A stretch of 64,000 nt of DNA, from positions 124,001-188,000 of the forward strand of contig NZ_LZIN01000075.1 in assembly GCF_001667375.1 (NCBI RefSeq), given 5' to 3'. Of this stretch, positions 22,682 through 30,359 are shown piece by piece. The stretch comes from Mycolicibacter sinensis. GTDB lineage: Bacteria; Actinomycetota; Actinomycetes; Mycobacteriales; Mycobacteriaceae. Under the pieces are notes generated by a model that had not been told where the DNA came from, searched no databases, and saw only the letters and a program-made list of their open reading frames with translations. Position 1 is the first letter of the stretch; the number at the start of each line of letters is the position of its first letter. The position numbers and the translations under genes are program-made.

Positions 22682-23464
22682 GTGGCTGATCGGGGTTTGG
22701 GCGGCCTGACCGGTACACACGCGCGTGTTCGACCGATGAAGATGTCCGATCAGATCGCGGCGCAGATACGCCGCATGATTGCCCGTGGCGAGCTGGTTGA
22801 TGGGGATTGGCTCCCGACTGAAGCGGAACTTATTGAGAGGTTCGGCGTTTCGCGTCCCACGCTCCGCGAGGCGTTCCGTCTGCTCGAAGGCGACTCGCTC
22901 GTGACCATCCGCCGTGGTCCGCCAGGCGGAGCGCGCGTGACGCTGCCCGGGCCAGACGCGGTAGCCGACCTGTTCGGAATGATCCTGATGCTGTCGGGGA
23001 CAACCATCGGTGATGTGTGGGACGCTCGTCTGACCATCGAACCCCCCGCGGTACGTCGGCTCGCGGAATCCGCCACGAAGACCGTTATCAAGCGCCTCGA
23101 TGCGGAACTGGACACACTCAGGTCGGTGATCGATGACCCCAGGGAGTTCGGCAAGGCCGGCGTGCGTTTCTATGTCAGGTTGGTTGAACTCTCGGGAAAC
23201 CACACGTTGACTGCGGTCATTGGGATGCTGTCGGTGATAATCGAGCGCGAACTCGCAAAGTCGCTTGTTGAGATCGGGCCGGATAGCGACGAAGTGCGCC
23301 GAGCGAACCGCCGCGCTCTTCGTGGCTACGAGAAGGTGGTCGAACTCATCCGGGCCCGTGACAGTGAGGCCGCCGAGTCGGCCTGGCTCGAGCACATGAA
23401 CAGCGTGCGCCGCTACGTGGCAAAGACGCAAAAACAGGATCACGTCATCGATTTGCTGTATTAG
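22682..23464 (+). CDS. GntR-family regulator, FadR/FCD subgroup
   Basis: The 260-residue protein starts at a GTG (22682) preceded by GAGAAGGA; an upstream in-frame ATG at 22652 has a poorer ribosome site. Residues about 20-85 form the winged-helix DNA-binding domain (SDQIAAQIRRMIARGEL, LPTEAELIERFGVSRPTLRE, RRGPPGGARVT). The rest is an all-helical FCD ligand-binding domain with RLTIEPPAVRRLAE and LIRARDSEAAESAWLEHM. FCD regulators usually sense organic acids or acyl-CoAs. It probably controls the acyl-CoA gene run downstream or its own promoter; the ligand is unknown. Confidence 0.88.
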   Translation: MADRGLGGLTGTHARVRPMKMSDQIAAQIRRMIARGELVDGDWLPTEAELIERFGVSRPTLREAFRLLEGDSLVTIRRGPPGGARVTLPGPDAVADLFGMILMLSGTTIGDVWDARLTIEPPAVRRLAESATKTVIKRLDAELDTLRSVIDDPREFGKAGVRFYVRLVELSGNHTLTAVIGMLSVIIERELAKSLVEIGPDSDEVRRANRRALRGYEKVVELIRARDSEAAESAWLEHMNSVRRYVAKTQKQDHVIDLLY

Positions 23465-23861
23465 CCAATGATGCGTCGGTGACCGCCCTCCGGGATGTGC
23501 CGCCGACGACCTCGCTCGTGCCGAACGATGGATCACACGAGACTACGATGCCATCGACGTGAGAGTTCTCGCCGCTTCCCCCTCCGTCCGGTGAGCATCC
23601 GGTTGGGTCCCGGAGCGCCGCGTCAATGGCACGGCATCCGGCCAGAAGCCTTCTTGGCGAGAGCCGGATTGTGCGGGCCGAGCGCAAGAACGAATGCGGC
23701 GTGGCGGCTGAAATGGATTGCTGGCGGCACCGGGGTGCTCCCGATCCTGGTGCGCCTGGGTCTGGCTGTGCGCCACCCGAGCCAATGAAAAGCGTTCGGT
23801 GGTGGCGTCGTTCGGTTGGATTGACGCATTCAACGACGGCCGTAGCTGAGGCAGAACGGTG
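23465..23861. other. Non-coding or decayed spacer, no recognisable gene
   Basis: About 400 bases between the GntR gene and the DUF35 fragment. Open frames exist on both strands, as expected from high GC, but none has a convincing start, ribosome site or family motif. Given the broken genes that follow, it may be eroded coding DNA. Confidence 0.5.
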
Positions 23862-24014
23862 ATGCCCGATGCCAAAGCACCGCTACCGGCGCTCGATCCG
23901 GGCAACACCGCGTTCTGGACGGGCGGTGCCATCGGGGAACTGCTGATCTGCCGCTTTGCACGGCAGGCCGTATTGGGATCAATACCAGGACTTGACCTCG
24001 ATGGCGGCTCATGA
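23862..24014 (+). pseudogene. Truncated DUF35 (acyl-CoA-associated OB-fold) N-terminus
   Basis: The 50-residue frame from ATG 23862 reads LPALDPGNTAFWTGGAIGELLICRF before it ends. This resembles the start of DUF35/OB-fold proteins that partner thiolases (pattern NxxFWTxGxxGxLxxxRC), but the zinc-ribbon Cys residues and the OB domain are gone. The similarity stops near 23955, where thiolase-like sequence begins in another frame. The simplest reading is a deletion joining the beginning of a DUF35 gene to the end of a thiolase gene. Confidence 0.6.
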
Positions 24015-24384
24015 CGCCGCGGAGTCATTGTGGCGCACTACAGATCTGACACCGAGCGACGTCAACATAGCTCAGCTCTACGACGGATTCACCATTCTTA
24101 CTCTCATCTGGCTCGAAGCGCTTGGCCTCTGTGGTAGGGGCGAATCCGGCGAATTCGTCTGTGGCGGAGCGAGAATCTCCCGTTCCGGCGAGTTGCCGCT
24201 CAACACCGGGGGTGGCCGGCTGTCGGCCGGACGGTTACACGGATTCGGGCATCTGCATGAGGCGTGTGTACAGCTTCGTGGCGCCGGTGGAGATCGGCAG
24301 GTCGCTGTAGCACCCGAGGTCGCGGTGGTGGCGGCGGGCGGCGGCTACCTGGCCGGTGCGCTGCTGCTGACCACCTGCCGTTGA
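23956..24384 (+). pseudogene. C-terminal fragment of a non-specific lipid-transfer/thiolase protein
   Basis: The frame encodes the last third of an SCP-x/Ltp2-type thiolase: AAHDAAESLWRTTDLTPSDV, IAQLYDGFTILTLIWLEALG, LPLNTGGGRLSAGRLHGFGH, then VVAAGGGYLAGALLLT. The N-terminal two thirds, including the nucleophile region, are missing, and the preceding coding sequence is a DUF35 fragment in a different frame. The ATG at 23956 is only where the open frame happens to offer a start. DUF35 plus thiolase is a common pair in steroid side-chain aldol cleavage (Ltp2-ChsH2), so the ancestral locus may have been of that kind. Confidence 0.7.
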
Positions 24385-24415
24385 ACTCATGAAATTCCGA
24401 GAAAGGCTGGAAACA

Positions 24416-24613
24416 ATGAAGGTTAGCGTCGATAGCGGACGCTGCGAGGGTCACGGGATGTGTGACGCGACGACGCCGGGCTTCTTCACCCTAGATGAGG
24501 ATGGCTTCAGCTCGATCGGCTCGGACCGGGTTGTGCCTCCCGGTAGGGAGCGTGCGGTTCGCATGGGCGCGGAGTTCTGCCCGGCCGCCGCGTTGACGAT
24601 CAACGAGAGTTAA
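24416..24613 (+). CDS. Small ferredoxin of the CxxHxxC...CP type
   Basis: The ATG at 24416 follows GAAAGG at good spacing and gives 65 residues. Ligand motifs are CEGHGMC (residues about 10-16) and FCPAAAL near the C-terminus, so the position that is Cys in 4Fe-4S ferredoxins is His. Such proteins are common mycobacterial electron donors to cytochrome P450s. No intact P450 gene lies nearby; the adjacent genes are a thiolase fragment and a nitronate monooxygenase-like gene, and a P450 remnant occurs near 43.2 kb. It may serve a P450 elsewhere or the neighbouring flavoprotein. Confidence 0.88.
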   Translation: MKVSVDSGRCEGHGMCDATTPGFFTLDEDGFSSIGSDRVVPPGRERAVRMGAEFCPAAALTINES

Positions 24614-24700
24614 CCCCCAACCAGTAGAGAGCTTGCCTAATCAACCGGCAGCCCCTAAGGTCTGCATAACGGACGATAGGCGTCGGTAATAGACACGGAA

Positions 24701-25849
24701 GTGGGAACGGCAGTGAAGACCCAGATCTGCGAGATGTTCGGTATCGAATTCCCGGTGTTGGCGTTCAGTCACTGCCGGGATGTCGTCGCCGCGGTAACCA
24801 ATGCAGGGGGATTCGGTGTCCTGGGAGCGTCGTCTCACAGCCCCGAGCAACTGGAGCACGAGCTCACGTGGATCGACGAGCACGTCGGGGGCAAACCCTA
24901 CGGTGTGGACATCGTGTGCCCGGAGAAGTTCGAAGGCAAAGGCCTGGAACTGACCTCTGATCAACTGCTGGAGATGGTTCCGGACGCCCACCGCGACTAC
25001 GTCGTCGAACTGCTGGGCGAGCATGGCGTCAGCATGGATGAGATCGGCGAGCGCCCGTTCCAGATGATGCAGACCCTGTCGGACTCCATCGGCGAAAAGT
25101 TACTGGAGGTGTCATTCCGCCACCCGATCAAGTTGATCGCCAATGCGCTCGGTGTACCGCCGCAGTTCATGATCGATCGAGCGAAGGCCGAGGCTGTTCC
25201 GGTGGCCGCGTTGGTCGGCGCCAAGGAACACGCGATCAAGCAGGTGCAAGCCGGGGTCGATGTCTTGGTCGTCCAGGGGACCGAGGCGGGAGGGCACTGC
25301 GGCGAGGTCACCACCATGGTCCTGGTGCCTGAGGTCAAAGAGGCGATCAAAGCGATCCGAGATGTGCCGGTCCTCGCCGCGGGTGGCATCGTCACCGGCA
25401 GGCAGGTCGCGGCCTCTATCGCGCTGGGCGCTGCCGGGGCATGGACTGGATCGGTGTGGTTGACCACCGAAGAGGCCGAGACTGCGCCCTACACCGTTCA
25501 GAAGATGCTTGCCGCGAACTCGCGTGACACCGTCCGGTCCAAGGGGCGGACCGGAAAATACTCGAGACAGCTCAAGTCTGCGTGGACCGATGCCTGGGAG
25601 CCGGGCGCGGACGGGCCGGGTTCGCTTCCCATGCCGTTGCAGGCAGTGCTGTCCGACAACGTGCTGCGCCGTATCGATGTGCTCGCCGAGAACGGCAACA
25701 AGGGCGCCCAGGAACTGGCGACCTATTGGGTGGGGCAGGGCGTCGGGCTGATGAACAAGGTCAAGCCGGCTCGTGAAGTGGTCCGCGAAATGATCGAGGA
25801 CTACATTGACGCCGCTGAAAGCATCGCAAAATCTCTGGCGGACAACTGA
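24701..25849 (+). CDS. Nitronate monooxygenase / 2-nitropropane dioxygenase-like flavoprotein
   Basis: An FMN-binding TIM-barrel protein of up to 382 residues; GTG 24701 and GTG 24713 are both plausible starts. It begins TQICEMFGIEFPVLAFSH, followed by AVTNAGGFGVLGASSHS. The phosphate-binding end is VVQGTEAGGHCGEV and PVLAAGGIVTGRQVAASIALGAAG. The family includes nitronate-detoxifying oxidases and, in actinobacteria, flavoenzymes of acyl-CoA and steroid ring catabolism, so the substrate is open. It is followed after one base by the thiolase-crotonase gene, indicating one operon and favouring a role in CoA-ester breakdown. Confidence 0.8.
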   Translation: MGTAVKTQICEMFGIEFPVLAFSHCRDVVAAVTNAGGFGVLGASSHSPEQLEHELTWIDEHVGGKPYGVDIVCPEKFEGKGLELTSDQLLEMVPDAHRDYVVELLGEHGVSMDEIGERPFQMMQTLSDSIGEKLLEVSFRHPIKLIANALGVPPQFMIDRAKAEAVPVAALVGAKEHAIKQVQAGVDVLVVQGTEAGGHCGEVTTMVLVPEVKEAIKAIRDVPVLAAGGIVTGRQVAASIALGAAGAWTGSVWLTTEEAETAPYTVQKMLAANSRDTVRSKGRTGKYSRQLKSAWTDAWEPGADGPGSLPMPLQAVLSDNVLRRIDVLAENGNKGAQELATYWVGQGVGLMNKVKPAREVVREMIEDYIDAAESIAKSLADN

Positions 25850-25850
25850 T

Positions 25851-28241
25851 ATGGCAGATCCGGAAGCTCCAGTAGCTCCAAGCACCCCGATTATCATCGG
25901 GGTGGGCCAAGCCGCCGAACGCATCGACGATGCTGATTACGAAGGCTTGTCGCCCATCGACTTGGCAGTCAAGGCCGCCCGGGTTGCGTTGCTTGACACC
26001 GGGATCGACGGGCCGGCGCTCACCGCCGCGATCGACATCGTCGCCTGCACACGGCAGTTCGAAGACTCGACGCCCGGCGCTCCCGCCCCCTTGGGAAAGT
26101 CGACAAAATATCCCCTTTCGGTGGCGAATCGGCTTGGTGCCAATCCGAAACGCGCGATCCTGGAGGTGGCCGGGGGACAGTCGCCCCAACAGCTGGCCAC
26201 GGAGTTCGCGCGTGAGATCCATTCAGGTGGGGCAAATATGGTGCTATTGGCCGGGGCCGAGGCGATCTCGACCATCCGCCACCTCGCCAAGGGGGACAGT
26301 AGACCAGATTTCTCTGACGACCCTGCTGATCCGTACTGTGTTTTCGAAGATCGTGGGTTCGGTCTGTTCGGCCTCACCACCATGGAGCAGGCCGCCCACG
26401 ATCTGACAACGGCACCTGCCCAGTACTCCCTGCTGGAGAATGCCCGGCGGGCCGCTCGCGCACAAGGCAGAGAAAATTACCTGGCGTCGATGGGCGCGTT
26501 ATTCGCGCCATTTACCAAAGTAGCTGCTAAAAATCAGTTTTCGGCATCTTCAGAGGAATATGACGCCGAAGAATTGGTCACGGTCACCGAACGCAACCGG
26601 ATGATCGCTGAACCGTACCCGCGTTTCCTCGTGGCACGTGACCAGGTCAACCAGGGCGCTGCGGTGTTGTTGGCGTCGGTCGGCGTGGCCCAGAAGCTCG
26701 GTATCGATGAACGCAAATGGGTGTTCCTGCATGGCCAGGCGGATTTGCGGGAGCGAAGCCTGTTCGACCGCCAGGATCTCGGCTCGGCACCGTCAGCGGT
26801 GACTGCCGTCCGGCACGCGCTGGACGTTGCCGGACTGGATATCGATGAGATCCAATTCTTCGACTTCTACTCGTGCTTCCCGATCGCCGTCTCGAATATC
26901 ACCGACACATTGGGTCTTTCGGCAGATGACCCTCGTGGCTTGACCCTCACCGGAGGTCTGCCATTCTTCGGCGGAGCGGGCAACAACTACTCGATGCACG
27001 CCATCGCCGAGGCGGTGGACCGGGTGCGGTCCCGACCGGGCAGCTTTGCATTGGTTTCGGCCAACGGTGGCGCCATGTCGAAGACCTCGGTCGGCATCTA
27101 CAGCACCGAGCCCACTGAACTCAGGCCGGACGACAGCACACAATTGCAGCGGCAGGTCGATGCCTTGGACGGCCCGGAACATGTCGAACACCCCAGCGGA
27201 TGGGCCACGGTCGAGACATACACGATCGTCTACGGCCGTGGCGGCGAGAAGACCGGCATCGTCATCGGACGCCTGGAAGACGGTGGCGGGCGCTTCCTGG
27301 CGCAGGTCGCACCCGGCGACGAGGATCTGATGTACCTGTTGGAGAATGCCGACAACCCGGTCGGTAAGCGCATCTATGTCAGCCCCTTCGGCTATGGCAA
27401 CCGGGTGACCCAATCGGACGAGGTTGCCGCACAGCTGTTCCCGAGGCAAGCCCCGGCGTTGCGCCATGAGTACGAGTTCGTCAAGGTCCATCGCGACGGG
27501 CATCTGCTCGAAGTCAGCATCAACCGGCCGGACGTACGCAACTGCTTGCATCCGCCCGCCCACGAAGAACTGGAGAGCATCTTCGACGCCTTTTTCGCCG
27601 ATCGTGAGCTGTGGGTGGCTATCATCACTGGTGAGGGCGCCAAGGCGTTCTGCGCCGGCAACGATCTGATCTACGGAGCCAGCGGCAAGCCGATGTACGT
27701 ACCGCTCAGCGGCTTCGGTGGGCTGACCAGCCGGCGCGATATGCACAAGCCGGTCATCGCGGCGGTGAACGGCTTCGCGATGGGCGGGGGCTTCGAGATC
27801 GCGCTGGCATGTCATCTGGTGGTGGCTGACGAGTCTGCCAAATTCGCGCTGAGCGAGGTCAAGGTTGGTCTCTTCGCCGGCGCCGGTGGTCTGGTTCGGC
27901 TGCCGCGCGCAATCCCACAGAAGGTCGCTAACGAGCTGATCCTCACCGGTCGACGAATCGGCGCCGAGGAGGCCCGTGAACTGGGCGTAGTCAACCGGAT
28001 CGCTCCCGAGGGCCAGGCGTTGGCGGCTGCGCGCGAATTGGCCGCCGACATTCTCAATGGCTCGCCGACATCGGTACGCCTATCACTCAAAGTGATGGCG
28101 CAGACACAGGGCATTCCGGACACCGTGGACGCGGTGACAGTTCCCAGCGACGTCATCGATGAGCTCATGACCAGTGCGGACGCGATTGAAGGCATGACGG
28201 CGTTCGCGATGAAGCGCCCGCCGGAATGGAAGAACCGATGA
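25851..28241 (+). CDS. Thiolase-like / enoyl-CoA hydratase (crotonase) fusion
   Basis: The ATG at 25851, directly after the upstream stop, gives 796 residues; an earlier in-frame ATG at 25806 lies inside the previous gene. Residues 1 to about 525 form a thiolase-fold domain of the acetyl-CoA acetyltransferase-like class. At the usual nucleophile position it reads VAGGQSPQQLA, with no Cys, and it carries FDFYSCFPIA and LPFFGGAGNNYSMHA. Residues about 539-796 are a crotonase domain with FCAGNDL, GFAMGGGFEIALAC and LSEVKVGLFAGAGGLVRLP, keeping both acidic residues expected of hydratases. This suggests a bifunctional beta-oxidation-like protein in which the thiolase half may be non-canonical or structural. 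It overlaps the next gene by 4 bases. Confidence 0.88.
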   Translation: MADPEAPVAPSTPIIIGVGQAAERIDDADYEGLSPIDLAVKAARVALLDTGIDGPALTAAIDIVACTRQFEDSTPGAPAPLGKSTKYPLSVANRLGANPKRAILEVAGGQSPQQLATEFAREIHSGGANMVLLAGAEAISTIRHLAKGDSRPDFSDDPADPYCVFEDRGFGLFGLTTMEQAAHDLTTAPAQYSLLENARRAARAQGRENYLASMGALFAPFTKVAAKNQFSASSEEYDAEELVTVTERNRMIAEPYPRFLVARDQVNQGAAVLLASVGVAQKLGIDERKWVFLHGQADLRERSLFDRQDLGSAPSAVTAVRHALDVAGLDIDEIQFFDFYSCFPIAVSNITDTLGLSADDPRGLTLTGGLPFFGGAGNNYSMHAIAEAVDRVRSRPGSFALVSANGGAMSKTSVGIYSTEPTELRPDDSTQLQRQVDALDGPEHVEHPSGWATVETYTIVYGRGGEKTGIVIGRLEDGGGRFLAQVAPGDEDLMYLLENADNPVGKRIYVSPFGYGNRVTQSDEVAAQLFPRQAPALRHEYEFVKVHRDGHLLEVSINRPDVRNCLHPPAHEELESIFDAFFADRELWVAIITGEGAKAFCAGNDLIYGASGKPMYVPLSGFGGLTSRRDMHKPVIAAVNGFAMGGGFEIALACHLVVADESAKFALSEVKVGLFAGAGGLVRLPRAIPQKVANELILTGRRIGAEEARELGVVNRIAPEGQALAAARELAADILNGSPTSVRLSLKVMAQTQGIPDTVDAVTVPSDVIDELMTSADAIEGMTAFAMKRPPEWKNR

Positions 28242-30334
28242 GCAGCCAAGCCAATCCGGAAGTGGCGGCTTTCGACGATTCGGTTGCGGGCCTGATCTCC
28301 AAGGCCTGGGGTGACGCCACTGCGGCCGAGCATGGCGACGTCGGGAAACTCTGGACGGCCGCCGCCGAACAGGGCTGGTTCGAACTGGTGGACGCCGAGG
28401 CTCTCGGTCTGGCTGTTGTCGCATCCCGACGGCTGGGCCGCGCGGCGTGTCCGCTCCCGCTGATGGATGGCTACGGTACCGCAGAGCTTTTCGGAGACAT
28501 CGGGATCGGTTCCGGTGACATGCGCGTGGTCGTGACCGGCGACGACGCGTCGCCGGTCGATGAGGGTGGCGCTGCCACCCATGTGCTGGTGGTGCCGAAG
28601 AACGGCGGCGTGGCGCGGGTGGTCGCTATCGCGAGTACGGAACCGCTGGCGGGCCTGGCCATTCCGTCGTGGAGCCGCATCACGCTGGGAAGCACCCTCG
28701 CGGAGCGCGAGATCACCCGGACCCAAGCTGACCGAGTACTGGTGCTGACTCGAGTCGGAAAAGCTGCACGAGCGCTGGCAGCAGCCGAGTATTCCCACGA
28801 GATGGCGATCGAACACGCGAAGACCCGGCGTCAATTCGGCAAGGCTATCGGCAGTTTCGGTGCGGTCCAACAACGGACAGCGCAGTGCGCCATAGAAATC
28901 AGGTCAGCGAGTCTGCTGCTGACCGATGCGGTATCAGCACTCGAACACGGTCGGGATGACGCTCTGCTGACGGCAGAAATTGCCGTCAGCCATATCGCGG
29001 CGATAGCACCGAAGGTGCAACTGGGCGCTCACCACACGCTGGCCGCGATCGGCTACTTCAACGAACACCCCGCACCCTGGTTGTTCCGTCGCGTACACAG
29101 TGACATCACCTTGCTTTCCACGGTCGAGCTCGCGCGGGGAACAGTTGGCGATGCACTGGTGGAAACCCGGGCCCGCCTGCCGTCCGCCGATCTCGGAGCG
29201 GTAGGTGAGGCGTTCCGCAAGGAGTATCGCGAGTTCCTTGTTGAGCAAGGGGCTCATGACGGCGCGCCGACACAAATGCATACCGATAAGAAGGTCACTA
29301 GGGCGATGGCGGAGAAGGGCTGGTTCGGATTCGGCTGGCCCGAGCAATACGGCGGACGCAGCGCCTCATTGGCCGAACAGGTGGTGCTCAACGAGGAGAC
29401 CACCTACCACCGCGTCGGCGCGACCAAGGCACTCGGCTCGGTCATGCTCCTCGGTTCGTCGATCCTGCGGCACGGTACCGAGGAACAAAAGCAGCAGTTC
29501 CTGCCAATCATCCGGGCCGGTGAGATGAACTTCTGCCTGGGCTACTCCGAGCCAGAAGCCGGTTCGGATCTGGCGTCGTTGCGTACCAGTGCGGTCCGCG
29601 ACGGCGACAGCTGGGTGATCAACGGGCAGAAGCTGTGGACCACCACCGCGCAAATGTCTGACTGGGTGTGGCTGGCTGCGCGCACCGATCCGGATGCCAC
29701 GCCCCGGCATGCGGGCATCACGGTGTTCCTGTTCTCGATCCACACGCCGGGCATCACCATTCAGCAGCACACAGCGCTGTCTGGTGAGGTGTCGTGCACG
29801 GTGTTCTATGACGACGTCCGCATCCCGGATTCGACACGCGTTGGTGACGTAGACGGGGGATGGGCGGTCATTGTGGACGCCCTCGCCGGAGAACGGATCA
29901 CAATGGGCAACATCGCCGCCGCGCTGCACCGCCAGCTCGATGATTTACTCGACTTCATCGACAAGGAGCCCGAATCGTTCGCCGGTCCGCGCGGATCGGC
30001 GAGGAGAGCCATGATCACAGATCTCGCAGTGCGCGTGCAGGCCACCCGCGCCCTGGTCAACGCGGCGGTGCAGGCCAGCTCGACTGACATCGGGGCAATG
30101 TTCGATGCCGCGATGGCGGGAGTGATGGGCGGTGATCTGTCAGAAGACTTCGGTGAGGCCACGCTGGCAATCTGCGGTCCGAACGCCGCGCTGAGCGGTG
30201 ACGGTGCAAGCGAGGTTCCCGGCGGCGGAGCCTTCGAATATGGTCTCCGCCAGTCGATCATGTACGTGGTCGGCGGCGGTACCAACGATGTTCAGCGCGG
30301 CCTGATCGCGCGCGGTTTAGGACTGCCCCGTTAA
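28238..30334 (+). CDS. Two-domain acyl-CoA dehydrogenase (FadE-FadE fusion)
   Basis: The ATG at 28238 overlaps the previous stop (ATGA) and gives 698 residues; an ATG at 28226 is also in frame. Residues about 1-320 form a shortened acyl-CoA dehydrogenase-like domain with AEYSHEMAIEHAKTRRQFGK. Residues about 335-698 form a full domain with MAEKGWFGFGWPEQYGG, LGYSEPEAGSDLASLRTSA and the C-terminal VVGGGTNDVQRGLIARGLG. Mycobacterial heteromeric FadE enzymes often combine one degenerate and one catalytic subunit, and this fusion could be the single-chain version. The first domain lacks much of the N-terminal helical region. The substrate is unknown. Confidence 0.9.
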   Translation: MSSQANPEVAAFDDSVAGLISKAWGDATAAEHGDVGKLWTAAAEQGWFELVDAEALGLAVVASRRLGRAACPLPLMDGYGTAELFGDIGIGSGDMRVVVTGDDASPVDEGGAATHVLVVPKNGGVARVVAIASTEPLAGLAIPSWSRITLGSTLAEREITRTQADRVLVLTRVGKAARALAAAEYSHEMAIEHAKTRRQFGKAIGSFGAVQQRTAQCAIEIRSASLLLTDAVSALEHGRDDALLTAEIAVSHIAAIAPKVQLGAHHTLAAIGYFNEHPAPWLFRRVHSDITLLSTVELARGTVGDALVETRARLPSADLGAVGEAFRKEYREFLVEQGAHDGAPTQMHTDKKVTRAMAEKGWFGFGWPEQYGGRSASLAEQVVLNEETTYHRVGATKALGSVMLLGSSILRHGTEEQKQQFLPIIRAGEMNFCLGYSEPEAGSDLASLRTSAVRDGDSWVINGQKLWTTTAQMSDWVWLAARTDPDATPRHAGITVFLFSIHTPGITIQQHTALSGEVSCTVFYDDVRIPDSTRVGDVDGGWAVIVDALAGERITMGNIAAALHRQLDDLLDFIDKEPESFAGPRGSARRAMITDLAVRVQATRALVNAAVQASSTDIGAMFDAAMAGVMGGDLSEDFGEATLAICGPNAALSGDGASEVPGGGAFEYGLRQSIMYVVGGGTNDVQRGLIARGLGLPR

Positions 30335-30359
30335 GGGGCTCGGGAGAGGATGCGCGAAT

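Noticed and set aside
23543-24028. Minus-strand frame of 161 codons
   Set aside because: Overlaps the DUF35 fragment antisense, Pro/Arg/Ser-rich, no recognisable domain.
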